Source of the DNA: Fimivicinus intestinavium | GTDB lineage: Bacteria; Bacillota; Clostridia; Oscillospirales; Acutalibacteraceae | Reading direction: 5' to 3' | Assembly (NCBI GenBank): GCA_018715765.1 | Contig: DVKY01000113.1 | Span: forward strand, 1-64,000 | Length of the DNA: 64,000 bases | In this document: positions 52,603 to 61,325 of the stretch, in pieces | Position numbering within the stretch: position 1 is the first letter of the stretch | How the letters are laid out: each line of letters begins with the position of its first letter | Program-made: the position numbers and the translations under genes | Notes under the pieces: model-generated | What the model was told of the DNA's origin: nothing | Seen by the model: the letters and a program-made list of their open reading frames with translations, nothing else | The model's database searches: none

Positions 52603-52658
52603 CGAATTTGCGTATATTTAATGAATCACATAGTCACGCTTTTGTAGATTCGAAGGAT

Positions 52659-52690
52659 CCCTCGAACAAATCTGATGATTTGTTCGAGGG
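52659..52690. repeat. Perfect 14-bp hairpin
   Basis: CCCTCGAACAAATC pairs with GATTTGTTCGAGGG around TGAT. It lies in a gene-free stretch upstream of the DeoR promoter. Its role is not known. Confidence 0.6.
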
Positions 52691-52774
52691 GTGTATTTTG
52701 CTCTCAAACGTCGAGGGCATATTACCCACTGAAAAATAGCCTAACGTTCGGAGGAATAGATTCCCTGGTTTCGG

Positions 52775-52801
52775 CTCGTAAGGGCAAAAGCAAGGGGAAA
52801 C
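52775..52801 (+). repeat. Right copy of imperfect direct repeat
   Basis: Partner of 51426-51452 (CTCGTAAGGGCAAAAGC start). The following bases 52802-53021 carry nothing I recognise. Confidence 0.55.
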
Positions 52802-53015
52802 AGATAAGATTTGAACGGAAAACAAGTGTGAAACCTTGAAAAATCAATGTTTTTTGAGGATTTGATAGTTAAATTCAGATTTTGCACGCTGAAAGGCCGG
52901 CCTTGCGGGAAAACACCACGCTAAACAACAGAACATGTCTATTTTCACTTTTCCGGATTGTTTCAGTGTTTATTTGCAGGCAGTACATTCCCCTTTCCCC
53001 CTTATTACGGCCGGC

Positions 53016-53088
53016 GCAAAAATCCCTGCCGCAGGGCAAGCTCCAAAGCCGCCCAAATGGGCCGGTTGGATGCCGCTGCGGCAGGGAT
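53016..53088 (-). terminator. Probable terminator of the acn-icd-rex operon
   Basis: ATCCCTGCCGCA (53022-53033) pairs perfectly with TGCGGCAGGGAT (53077-53088). An inner GCCC/GGGC pair lies in the loop. Read leftward, it is followed by a T run (53018-53022). It lies about 120 bases after rex. Confidence 0.65.
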
Positions 53089-53207
53089 AAAGCATTTCGT
53101 TTATCTGGACATCTACACACGCATGCATGAAAGGCAGGAACACTCACGTGATTTCAGCAAGGCACGGCGTTTAAGCTCACCGGCAGCCAATGCGCGCAAT
53201 CCGTCCT

Positions 53208-53843
53208 CTAAAACTTAGTGCTCATTTGATAGCTCAGCGTCATCAGGCTATCGCTCAGGTGCACATTTTCCACCGCTACGCCGGGATAGTGCGCCGCAAT
53301 ATCAAAGTGCGTATAATTCCAAAAGCCCTTGATGCCGAGGCCGACCAGCTGCTCAATGATCTCCGGCGCGTTATCGCTTGAAATGCAAAGCACCGCCACC
53401 ACCGGCAACTGCTCACGGCAGAAATCATCCAGCCCGTCCACATGGCGCACAGGCAGCCCGCGCACGAGTTGGCCCGCCAACGCCTCGTTCTTATCAAAAA
53501 TGCCGATGAGGCGAAAGCCCCGCGCCTCAAAGGACATATGCGTCGCAATTGCACGCCCCAGGTTGCCCGCACCGATCAGGATCGTTTTCAGCCCCCGATC
53601 CACGCCGAGAATCCGCCCGATCTCTTTATAGAGCTGCTCCACATTGTAGCCATAGCCCTGCTGGCCAAAGCCGCCGAAGCAGTTGAGATCCTGCCGGATC
53701 TGCGAAGCGGTCAGGCCCATGCGCTGAGAGAGCTCGCGGGAAGAGATGCGGGTAATCCCGTGCTTTTCCAGCTCGCCGAGAAAGCGGTAATACCTGGGCA
53801 GCCGCTTGATGACGGACATCGAAATATTTTCGCTCTTTGCCAT
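53208..53843 (-). CDS. rex: Redox-sensing repressor Rex
   Basis: A 211-residue Rex: N-terminal winged helix (RLPRYYRFLGEL, then SRELSQRMGLTASQIRQDLNCFGGFGQQGYGY) and a Rossmann domain with GAGNLGRAI for NAD(H). It represses fermentation genes when NADH is low. The ATG at 53843 has AAGGGCGG upstream. It begins 13 bases after icd, so its levels follow those of the acn-icd transcript. Confidence 0.97.
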   Translation of the reverse strand: MAKSENISMSVIKRLPRYYRFLGELEKHGITRISSRELSQRMGLTASQIRQDLNCFGGFGQQGYGYNVEQLYKEIGRILGVDRGLKTILIGAGNLGRAIATHMSFEARGFRLIGIFDKNEALAGQLVRGLPVRHVDGLDDFCREQLPVVAVLCISSDNAPEIIEQLVGLGIKGFWNYTHFDIAAHYPGVAVENVHLSDSLMTLSYQMSTKF

Positions 53844-53856
53844 AGTCGATCCGCCC

Positions 53857-55026
53857 TTATTTGCTCAGCTTCTGCACAGTTTCCATCACATAATCCCCGA
53901 ACTCGCTGCATGTGCAGCCGGTATCACGGCCAGTGATCGTCAGCCGCTTCTCTTCCAGCATGCAGATATCAAGCGCGCGTTCGAGCAGATCCGCTTTCTC
54001 CTGCCGGCCGATGTGTGAGAGCAGCATCACGCTTGCGCGCAGCATGGAGCAGGGATCAGCATACTGGCCGCGGCCCTCGCGGATCATGCGGGGCGCGGAG
54101 CCGTGGATCGCCTCAAACATGGCGTAGCGCTTGCCGATATTGGCGCTGCCCGCCGTGCCGACGCCGCCCTGGAACTCTGCGGCCTCGTCTGTAATAATAT
54201 CGCCGTAGAGATTGGGCAGAACAAACACCCGGAAGTCACGGCGGCGCTTTTCATCGATGAGCTTCGCCGTAAGGATGTCGATATACCACTCGTCCGTTGT
54301 GATCTCCGGATACTCCTCGCCGATTTTTTTGGCAGTGTTGAGGAATTTTCCGTCCGTCGTCTTGATTACGTTTGCCTTCGTTACGATGGAGACGCGGTTC
54401 TTGCCGTTGCGCCGGGCATAATCATAGGCCAGGCGGGCAATCCGCTCGCAGCCCTCCGCAGTGGCGACGACAAAATCCATCGCAAGATCGTCCGTCACGT
54501 GCACGCCCTTGGAACCGACGGCATAGGCGCCCTCTGTGTTTTCACGGAAGAAGGTCCAGTCAATGCCCTGATCCGGCACCTTGACCGGCCGCATGTTTGC
54601 AAACAGGTCAAGCGCCTTGCGCATTGCAACATTTGCGCTCTCAATATTCGGCCACGGGTCGCCGGCCTGCGGGGTCGTGGTCGGGCCCTTGAGGATGACG
54701 TGGCACTTTTTAAGCTCCTCCAGCACATCGTCCGGGATAGCCTTGTTGGCTGCCACACGGTTTTCAATCGTCAGGCCGTCAATCACCCGGAACTCTACCT
54801 TGCCGGCCTTCACATCGTCCGCCAGCATGTATTCCAGCACGCGGGCCGATTCCTTCGTGATGATCGGGCCAATGCCGTCTCCGCCGCAAACGCCGATGAT
54901 AATTTTATCCAGCTTATCGTAATCGATGAAATCCTTCTCCGCCTTGATACGTTCCGCGCGCTCATACTGCTCACGCACAAGCGCCTCAAAATGCTCCACA
55001 GCAGATTTGATTTTTGCCTCGTCCAT
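53857..55026 (-). CDS. icd: Isocitrate dehydrogenase (NAD-type-like)
   Basis: A 389-residue member of the isocitrate/isopropylmalate dehydrogenase family. The substrate loop reads ESANVAMRK, with the S-x-N and Arg that define isocitrate enzymes, and the genomic pairing with aconitase supports that. Cofactor preference (NAD or NADP) is not certain. It gives 2-oxoglutarate for glutamate. The ATG follows GGAGG by eight bases. Homoisocitrate or isopropylmalate dehydrogenase is less likely. Confidence 0.88.
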   Translation of the reverse strand: MDEAKIKSAVEHFEALVREQYERAERIKAEKDFIDYDKLDKIIIGVCGGDGIGPIITKESARVLEYMLADDVKAGKVEFRVIDGLTIENRVAANKAIPDDVLEELKKCHVILKGPTTTPQAGDPWPNIESANVAMRKALDLFANMRPVKVPDQGIDWTFFRENTEGAYAVGSKGVHVTDDLAMDFVVATAEGCERIARLAYDYARRNGKNRVSIVTKANVIKTTDGKFLNTAKKIGEEYPEITTDEWYIDILTAKLIDEKRRRDFRVFVLPNLYGDIITDEAAEFQGGVGTAGSANIGKRYAMFEAIHGSAPRMIREGRGQYADPCSMLRASVMLLSHIGRQEKADLLERALDICMLEEKRLTITGRDTGCTCSEFGDYVMETVQKLSK

Positions 55027-55049
55027 TGATCCAGCCTCCGTTATCTATG

Positions 55050-56984
55050 TTAGTTTGCGTTTTCACGGGTGTAGTTAAGCAGTCCGCCCGCCAGAAGCAT
55101 CTCCGTCTGCCGCTGCGAAAAGCTGTAGGCAAGCGGATAGCTCTCGTTTTTCGTCGTGTTCTCAAGCGTCACCGGCTCACCCGCAGCGATGCGCGCGCGC
55201 ACATCCGGCAGCCGAAGCTCGTCTCCGAGCGAAATTTTATCGTAATCTGCCTCATCTGCAAAGGTGAAGGGCAGGATGCCCGCGTTAATGAGATTCGCCT
55301 GATGGATGCGGGCAAAGCTCTTGGTGACCACGGCCTTTACACCGAGATACAGCGGCACAAGAGCAGCGTGCTCACGGGAGGAACCCTGCCCATAGTTTGC
55401 GCCGCCGATGATGATGCCCTTGCCCTCCGCCTTGCAGCGCTCGGAGAAATCCGGATCCACCTGACCGAAGCAGAATTTGGAGAGATAGGGGATATTGGAG
55501 CGGTAGGGCAGGATCTTCGCGCCCGCCGGCATAATGTGGTCAGTGGTGATATTATCGCCCACCTTGAGCACTGCCTTCGCCTCGATGGAATCCGGCAGCG
55601 CCTTCGTCACCGGGAACTCCTTGATATTCGGGCCGCGCACAACTTCCACATTCTTTGCCTCTTCAGGGGATGCGGGCAGCTCGACCATGTTGTCATTGAT
55701 GAGGAATTCCTCCGGCAGCGTCACCTGGGGCGCATCGCCCAGCGTGCGCGGGTCGGTCAGCACACCTGTCAGCGCGCTCGCAGCGGCGACCTCCGGGCTG
55801 ACCAGGTAGATGCCTGCATCCGCCGTACCGGAACGGCCCTCAAAATTGCGGTTAAAGGTGCGCAGGGAAATCCCCTTGGAATTCGGGGACTGGCCCATAC
55901 CGATGCAGGGGCCGCAGGCAGATTCCAGAATGCGCGCGCCCGCTGCGATCATATCGGCCAGCGCGCCATCCTGCGCGAGCATGGTGAGCACCTGCTTAGA
56001 GCCGGGGGCAATGGAGAGGCTCACATCAGGATGCACCGTTTTGCCCTTGAGAATCGCGGCCACCTTCAGCATATCAAGCAGAGAGGAGTTTGTGCAGGAG
56101 CCAATGCAGACCTGATCCACCTTGATCGGGCCAATCTCCGTCACAGATTTTACGTTATCCGGGCTGTGCGGCATCGCGGCCATCGGCGCGAGGGAGGAGA
56201 GATTGATCTCGATTACCTCGTCATATACAGCATCTGCATCCGGCAGCAGCTCCACCCAATCCTGCTCACGGCCCTGCGCCTTGAGGAAAGCGCGGGTGAT
56301 TTCGTCAGAAGGGAAAACGGAGGTTGTCGCGCCGAGCTCCGCGCCCATGTTGGTGATGGTAGCGCGCTCCGGCACGGAAAGCGTTTTGACACCCTCGCCG
56401 CCGTATTCAATAATCTTCCCTACACCGCCCTTGACAGAGAGGATGCGCAGCACCTCCAGGATGATATCCTTCGCCGCCACCCAGGGGCTGAGCTTACCCG
56501 TCAGATTAACGCGCACCATCTTCGGCATGGTGATATAATAGGTACCGCCGCCCATGGCAACCGCCACGTCCAGGCCGCCCGCGCCAATAGCGAGCATGCC
56601 GATACCGCCGCCTGTGGGGGTATGGCTGTCAGAGCCGATGAGCGTTTTGCCGGGAATCCCAAAACGCTCCAGATGCACCTGATGGCAGATGCCGTTGCCC
56701 GGGCGGGAAAAGCGGATGCCGTGCTTTTTGCAGACGGTTTGGATAAAGCGGTGGTCATCCGCATTCTCAAAGCCGGTTTGCAGCGTGTTGTGATCGATAT
56801 AGGCAACGCTCAGCTCCGTGCGCACGCGCTCCACGCCCATGGCCTCAAATTCCAGATAGGCCATTGTGCCGGTAGCATCCTGGGTAAGCGTCTGGTCGAT
56901 GCGGATGCCGACCTCGCTGCCGGGCGTCATATCGCCGCTGACAAGATGCGATTTGATCAGTTTTTGACCGAGGGTGTATCCCAT
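55050..56984 (-). CDS. acnA: Aconitate hydratase
   Basis: A 644-residue [4Fe-4S] hydratase interconverting citrate and isocitrate. Cluster cysteines are in GSCTNSSL and ACGPCIGMG, and the HTPTGGG and swivel-domain QGSSREHAA motifs are intact. It is of the shorter clostridial type, with domain order 1-2-3 then swivel. No citrate synthase lies in the window. ATG 56984 follows AGGAGG. It is first of acn-icd-rex. Confidence 0.95.
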   Translation of the reverse strand: MGYTLGQKLIKSHLVSGDMTPGSEVGIRIDQTLTQDATGTMAYLEFEAMGVERVRTELSVAYIDHNTLQTGFENADDHRFIQTVCKKHGIRFSRPGNGICHQVHLERFGIPGKTLIGSDSHTPTGGGIGMLAIGAGGLDVAVAMGGGTYYITMPKMVRVNLTGKLSPWVAAKDIILEVLRILSVKGGVGKIIEYGGEGVKTLSVPERATITNMGAELGATTSVFPSDEITRAFLKAQGREQDWVELLPDADAVYDEVIEINLSSLAPMAAMPHSPDNVKSVTEIGPIKVDQVCIGSCTNSSLLDMLKVAAILKGKTVHPDVSLSIAPGSKQVLTMLAQDGALADMIAAGARILESACGPCIGMGQSPNSKGISLRTFNRNFEGRSGTADAGIYLVSPEVAAASALTGVLTDPRTLGDAPQVTLPEEFLINDNMVELPASPEEAKNVEVVRGPNIKEFPVTKALPDSIEAKAVLKVGDNITTDHIMPAGAKILPYRSNIPYLSKFCFGQVDPDFSERCKAEGKGIIIGGANYGQGSSREHAALVPLYLGVKAVVTKSFARIHQANLINAGILPFTFADEADYDKISLGDELRLPDVRARIAAGEPVTLENTTKNESYPLAYSFSQRQTEMLLAGGLLNYTRENAN

Positions 56985-56999
56985 TGCGAGTCCTCCTAC

Positions 57000-57018
57000 T
57001 TGTGTGGGTTTTTAACAA
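57000..57018. promoter_or_regulatory. Possible Rex-binding site
   Basis: TTGTGT...TTAACAA on + (one base longer than the 18-bp Rex consensus) lies between the acn promoter and the acn start, with one good half site TTAACAA (57012-57018). Plausible for autoregulation, but the left half is weak. Confidence 0.35.
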
Positions 57019-57027
57019 TCTTTTTTT

Positions 57028-57056
57028 ATTTTATCCGTTTGTCGGTTTTTTGTCAA
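57028..57056 (-). promoter_or_regulatory. Promoter for acn-icd-rex
   Basis: Leftward TTGACA (57051-57056), 17 bp, TAAAAT (57028-57033). Confidence 0.75.
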
Positions 57057-57112
57057 TAAATTCAGGCGCCAGATTTCAGGCGTCAAAACATTGAGCATCC
57101 AATTTCTAATAT

Positions 57113-57931
57113 CTAAACAGCATAGCGCTCAATCGCCTGCGCCACACCATCCTCCTCGTTGGAAGCGGTTTCATACCGTGCAGCCTGTTTTGCCAGCGGG
57201 TGAGCGTTGCCCATCGCAAAGGACCAGCCAGCCCAGCGCAGCATGTCCAAATCATTGGTCGCGTCACCGAAGGCCATCACGTTTTCCGGCGCAACGTGCA
57301 GCTGCTCGCATAGCCGCCGAAGCCCGGCGGCCTTGTTCACGCCGCTGTAATTGATCTCCATATTGCCGATGATCGCAGAGGAGATATCAAACAGGCCGGT
57401 TTCCTGCAACGCATGAAGCAGCGGTTCGTGATTCTGCTTCGGCACGGAAAAGGCGTTGACCTTTTCCACAGAATGCCCCTCCAGCACATCCTCCAATCGA
57501 TCCACGACCGTCAGGCTTTCCCTCAGGCGTTCCATAAACAGTTCCGGCAAGCCCTTGGCGGAAAACTGGCCAGCCATACGGCGTTCCAGATAGGATCTTC
57601 CATCGCAGTAGGTTTCAAAAACAGCGTCGTAGCGGCGCAGCAGAGCAAGCATGGTGCGCCACGCCTCCTCCGGGAAGTCAAAGGAAAACATGCGCTCCTC
57701 CCGCTCCAGATTCATTCCTGCCGCCCCGTTGGAGATCAGGGCGTATTGCGCCTGAGGCACCTGACTGGAAACAAAGCGCAGCAGCGACCACGTGCGGCCG
57801 CTGGCCAGTACGAGCAGAATTCCCTTTGCAGCGGCAAGCCGGAGCGCTTCCCGGTTCCGCTCGGAAACAGTGATGTGATCTTCCCGCAGGAGCGTCCCGT
57901 CCAGATCCATTGCGATGAGCTGAATTGCCAT
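57113..57931 (-). CDS. Cof-type HAD phosphatase
   Basis: A 272-residue HAD IIB (Cof) phosphatase with all motifs intact: DLDGTLL, SGRTWS, EVNKGL-like Lys in NKAAGL and AFGDATNDLDML. The type IIB cap is in the middle. Acts on sugar phosphates or similar. Useful as an intact contrast to the degenerate domain at 16.2-17.5 kb. ATG follows AAGGGGA. Confidence 0.92.
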   Translation of the reverse strand: MAIQLIAMDLDGTLLREDHITVSERNREALRLAAAKGILLVLASGRTWSLLRFVSSQVPQAQYALISNGAAGMNLEREERMFSFDFPEEAWRTMLALLRRYDAVFETYCDGRSYLERRMAGQFSAKGLPELFMERLRESLTVVDRLEDVLEGHSVEKVNAFSVPKQNHEPLLHALQETGLFDISSAIIGNMEINYSGVNKAAGLRRLCEQLHVAPENVMAFGDATNDLDMLRWAGWSFAMGNAHPLAKQAARYETASNEEDGVAQAIERYAV

Positions 57932-58003
57932 GGTTCAATCCCCTTTTTATGTAAAAATAAAATGCGGCGCCTGCCGGAAAGGCGGGGCCGCTGAGTGAGC
58001 CGT

Positions 58004-59188
58004 TTATGTGGTGAAGCGCGTTACAACGCGCTGCAAACGGAAATTGGCGGCAGGCGTTTTCTGATTAAAGCGATAAATGCTCATCATCAGCCCGATACCG
58101 ATGTATACACACAAATTGGAGGAGCCGCCCGCACTGAAAAAAGGCAGCGTAATGCCAATGACAGGCAGCCACTGCAAAACCATACCGATATTGATGACTG
58201 TTTGGGCAGCCAACATGGAAGCCATTCCCATGCACATCAGATAGCTTGCGTTATCGTTTGCGCGCTTACCGTTGATGACAATACGCAGGATAATTGCGGC
58301 GAGCAGCAGCAGCACCGCCATCGCGCCGATAAAGCCGAACTCCTCCGCCGCGACGGTGAAGATAAAGTCATTCTCGCTCTCCGGCACAGCGCCGCTCTGC
58401 GTATAGCTGCCCTCAAACAGCCCCTGCCCAAACAACTGCCCGGAGCCAATCGCACCGATACCCCGATTTTGCTGGAACGCTTCGCTTTTTGCATAAAGCT
58501 CCGGGTATAGAATGGCGAGGAAGCGGTTTTTCTGATCCTGATTGAGAATAAATTTATCCCCCAACGCCCAAATGGCTGGGAACGCAACCGCCACTGCGGC
58601 AAAACCTGCCGCAAAATAGCCCCAATGCACGCCCGCAGCGAACATCATGCCGAGGAACATCAGAAAGAAGATGAGCGCCGAGCCGTCGTCTCCGGTGGCG
58701 ACGACAAGCCCGATTGGAATCAGGCCATGGACGCCCAGAAGCAAAACGGTTTTAAATTTGCTGACATGATCCCTCACTGCGTCAAGGTGGACGGCAAAGG
58801 TGATGATAAATCCGATCTTTACAAGCTCTGAGGGCTGAAAGTAAAAAACCTTTAGATCCAGCCAGGAGCGGGCATCCTGTCTGGCATTTGGCGCAACACC
58901 CCAGACGAAAAGCGCGCACATGATGAGGATGCAAAACAGCGCGATCAGCGGCCACAGCCGGATGATTACCTCATAATCCAAAAAGGAAATCACCAGGCAG
59001 AGCAGCAGGCCCATGCCGACCGCCATCAGCATCGTGCGGAGATCCGGCGGGATTGCCGTCGTAGATCCGCTCTTTGTCGCACTGTAAACGAGCAGCATCC
59101 CAAATGCGGATGCGCAAAGGCAGAGGAAAAACAGCAGTTTATCCGTCTCCCTGAAATAAAGCTTGAACCAGCTGCGGAATTTCTGCAT
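58004..59188 (-). CDS. rodA: Rod-shape SEDS glycosyltransferase RodA
   Basis: A 394-residue SEDS protein with about ten membrane helices that polymerises glycan during elongation. Typical are LVYSAT, the catalytic-region Asp in GDDGSALIF, the QNRGIGAIGSG and GIGLMMS segments. FtsW is the close alternative. The absence of division genes favours RodA. ATG 59188 follows GGAGG by eight bases. It precedes no penicillin-binding protein here. Confidence 0.9.
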   Translation of the reverse strand: MQKFRSWFKLYFRETDKLLFFLCLCASAFGMLLVYSATKSGSTTAIPPDLRTMLMAVGMGLLLCLVISFLDYEVIIRLWPLIALFCILIMCALFVWGVAPNARQDARSWLDLKVFYFQPSELVKIGFIITFAVHLDAVRDHVSKFKTVLLLGVHGLIPIGLVVATGDDGSALIFFLMFLGMMFAAGVHWGYFAAGFAAVAVAFPAIWALGDKFILNQDQKNRFLAILYPELYAKSEAFQQNRGIGAIGSGQLFGQGLFEGSYTQSGAVPESENDFIFTVAAEEFGFIGAMAVLLLLAAIILRIVINGKRANDNASYLMCMGMASMLAAQTVINIGMVLQWLPVIGITLPFFSAGGSSNLCVYIGIGLMMSIYRFNQKTPAANFRLQRVVTRFTT

Positions 59189-59238
59189 TGCATCGCCTCC
59201 GAAAAGCATTGTTTCTGCATGGTCCGCCATTTGGCGAT

Positions 59239-59520
59239 TCAGCCAAACAGGGCGTCAAATAAAGCGTCCTGTTCCCGCAGATGCACCACATAGCCGACCG
59301 GGATCTGATTGCCTGTGGCTGCGATCACCGATTTGGCGCCGGCTTCTCCGAACGCGCCGCAGAGCTCAATGCAATCCACTTCGTTTGCGGCCAGCTCTTT
59401 TGCCACCGCACAGGCCTCTTCAAGGCTGGATACACCGATGATCTGCGCCGCTTCGTTCTCAAAGCAGGCACGATCCTGTAGCGAGGTAAAATCCCCCATA
59501 ATAAGGTAGGCGAATTTCAT
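59239..59520 (-). CDS. DUF6506-like small protein
   Basis: A 93-residue protein (MKFAYLIMGDF start, ELCGAFGE and VGYVVH motifs) that looks like the DUF6506 family by memory of pattern. It is a small alpha-beta protein with no assigned reaction. Between rodA and rpiB, with AGGAGGGAAG upstream. Family identity is tentative. Confidence 0.65.
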   Translation of the reverse strand: MKFAYLIMGDFTSLQDRACFENEAAQIIGVSSLEEACAVAKELAANEVDCIELCGAFGEAGAKSVIAATGNQIPVGYVVHLREQDALFDALFG

Positions 59521-59564
59521 GCTTCGCTTCTTCCCTCCTGATAAACAATTCGCATGGGGGAGAT

Positions 59565-60008
59565 TTACAGCTCGCCGTTTTCAATAGCCGTAATCTGATC
59601 GACACGCCGCTGATGGCGCCCGCCTTCAAACGGAGTATCAAGGAATACGTCAACGAGTTCCAACGCAAGGCCGGGGCCGATGACACGCTCGCCGAGGCAC
59701 AGCATATTCGCATCATTGTGCAGACGGGTATATTTCGCGCCAAAATAGTTGGAACAGCAGGCTGCCCGAATCCCCTTGACCTTATTGGCTGCAATTGAAA
59801 TGCCGATGCCCGTGCCGCAGCAGAGAATGCCCTTTTCACAGCTTCCATCTGCCACCGCGCGCGCCGTTTCTGCGGCGATAGGCGCATAATCCACAGATTC
59901 GGTGGAATCCGTGCCAAAGTCGCGGTACGCAATCCCGCGCTCCTCCAAATGCTTTTTAATTGCCTCCTTCAAGTGATAACCGCCGTGGTCGGCGCCAAGT
60001 GCGATCAT
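59565..60008 (-). CDS. rpiB: Ribose-5-phosphate isomerase B
   Basis: A 147-residue isomerase linking ribulose- and ribose-5-phosphate. GADHGGYHLK, catalytic Cys in CCGTGIGISIAANK, and the conserved RHQRRV tail are present. ATG 60008 follows GGAGG and the tsaB stop is 3 bases upstream. Confidence 0.96.
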   Translation of the reverse strand: MIALGADHGGYHLKEAIKKHLEERGIAYRDFGTDSTESVDYAPIAAETARAVADGSCEKGILCCGTGIGISIAANKVKGIRAACCSNYFGAKYTRLHNDANMLCLGERVIGPGLALELVDVFLDTPFEGGRHQRRVDQITAIENGEL

Positions 60009-60011
60009 GAT

Positions 60012-60731
60012 TCATTCCTCCATCTTATTCATTGTGTTGTTTTTTTTTTGCAGCTCCCGCTCCGCCTGCGGCATGCGCAGGTAAGTGGGCGCCAACTGAT
60101 CTGAGGGAATCCCACCGCCGCTGAGCAGCTTCTCCTGCGCCAGCAGCGCAGCGCAGCCAGCACGCTGATACCGCTCATGCACGGCCGCCAGCCTGCTGCC
60201 GGGGATCTGCCCGCCGATCGCCTCAAAGCAGAGCGCCCCTCCATCCCCCGCGAAAACGACCGGCTCCGCCCTCCCGGCCAGAAGAGCCGGAAGCTCGCTG
60301 ATTTTCAGTGCTGCATCCTCCGTCAGGCGGGAGAGCTTCCCTCCATGGCAGGCGAACAACGCCGTATAAACCTGCGCGCAGCGCGCATCCATTGCGGCGC
60401 AAACCGTACAATCCTGCCCAACCATCCCGTAAGCGATGACCTCCAGCGTGGAAAGCGGGACACAAGGCTTATCAAATGGGAAAGCCAGGCCCTTGAGCGC
60501 CGCCACGCCAATGCGCACGCCCGTAAACGAGCCTGGGCCGCAGGTCACAGCGAATGCATCCATTTCCCTAAGCTCCAGCCCGGCGCTGTGCAGCAGGTTT
60601 TGCACCAGGGGGAGCAGCGTCTGGCTGTGCGTCAGCCCCACGTTCAGGAAAGCCTCACCCAGCAGCCGGCCGTCCTCCGCGACCGCCGCGCTCGCAGCGC
60701 AGGCCGAGGATTCCAACGCTAAAATTTTCAT
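60012..60731 (-). CDS. tsaB: tRNA t6A biosynthesis protein TsaB
   Basis: A 239-residue ASKHA-fold protein, the scaffold in the TsaBDE complex making threonylcarbamoyl-A37. ALESSACAASAAV and TCGPGSFTGVRIG are diagnostic. The last codons contain an A10 tract (- strand) that could permit slippage near the C-terminus. It starts within the tsaE stop (4-base overlap). No rimI or tsaD follows. Confidence 0.95.
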   Translation of the reverse strand: MKILALESSACAASAAVAEDGRLLGEAFLNVGLTHSQTLLPLVQNLLHSAGLELREMDAFAVTCGPGSFTGVRIGVAALKGLAFPFDKPCVPLSTLEVIAYGMVGQDCTVCAAMDARCAQVYTALFACHGGKLSRLTEDAALKISELPALLAGRAEPVVFAGDGGALCFEAIGGQIPGSRLAAVHERYQRAGCAALLAQEKLLSGGGIPSDQLAPTYLRMPQAERELQKKNNTMNKMEE

Positions 60732-61159
60732 GTGGGCGCACCGCCTTTCTCAATTGTGATGACACGCTCGTTATCCGCTCCGCCCCGTTGGAAGGATATC
60801 CGAATCGTCTCCTGCGGCAGCGCGCCCTCAATATTTTCGCTCCATTCAACGGCTAAAATTCCTCCTGCGTCCAAATAATCAAAAAATCCGGTAGAATACA
60901 GCCCGTCCCATGAGTTGACACGGTACATATCAAAATGATACAACGGCGGGACGCCGCCATATTCATGCACCAGGGCAAAGGTAGGGCTGGTAACCTCCGC
61001 ATCAATCCCGAGCCCGCGCGCAAGCCCGCGGACAAAGGCGGTTTTACCCATGCCCATTCCGCCTGTGAATGCAATAACGCAGCCGCCATGCAGCGTTTTT
61101 GCAAGCGCTTCGCCCACCGCTTCAGTTTCCTCCACAGAGTGGGTGCGAATGGTTTGCAT
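60728..61159 (-). CDS. tsaE: tRNA t6A biosynthesis ATPase TsaE
   Basis: A 143-residue P-loop ATPase partner of TsaB/TsaD: GGMGMGKTAFVRGL P-loop, SPTFALVHEY, HFDMYR and EWSENI motifs. ATG 61159 follows AAAGGGGCGG. First gene of tsaE-tsaB-rpiB-DUF6506-rodA on one strand. Confidence 0.95.
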   Translation of the reverse strand: MQTIRTHSVEETEAVGEALAKTLHGGCVIAFTGGMGMGKTAFVRGLARGLGIDAEVTSPTFALVHEYGGVPPLYHFDMYRVNSWDGLYSTGFFDYLDAGGILAVEWSENIEGALPQETIRISFQRGGADNERVITIEKGGAPT

Positions 61160-61196
61160 TGTTCTACCGCCCCTTTCATTTGAAAGTTCAGAGGTT

Positions 61197-61224
61197 ATTA
61201 TACCATTTCTTTTATAGTTTTCAA
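61197..61224 (-). promoter_or_regulatory. Promoter for tsaE-tsaB-rpiB
   Basis: Leftward TTGAAA (61219-61224), 16 bp, TATAAT (61197-61202). Confidence 0.7.
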
Positions 61225-61236
61225 ACCCTGAAAAAG

Positions 61237-61253
61237 CAGACGCCAGGTTTCAG
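61237..61253 (+). repeat. Short dispersed repeat
   Basis: CAGACGCCAGGTTTCAG matches CAGGCGCCAGATTTCAG at 57063-57079 in 15 of 17 positions. Both are in intergenic DNA. Confidence 0.4.
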
Positions 61254-61325
61254 ATGACAGATATCAGACTTCAGACGTGGGCTTGCGGCTTGCCGGAAGC
61301 CTTTTCGGCGGTTTGTGGTTTCATC

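Noticed and set aside
52875..53147. Overlapping small frames on both strands near 53.0 kb
   Set aside because: No conserved pattern or good ribosome site. The region is better explained by the terminator hairpin.
55014..57059. A 681-codon open frame on + across acn and icd
   Set aside because: It is exactly antisense to two clear metabolic genes. Long shadow frames arise from high-G+C codon bias, and it has no domain or ribosome site of note.
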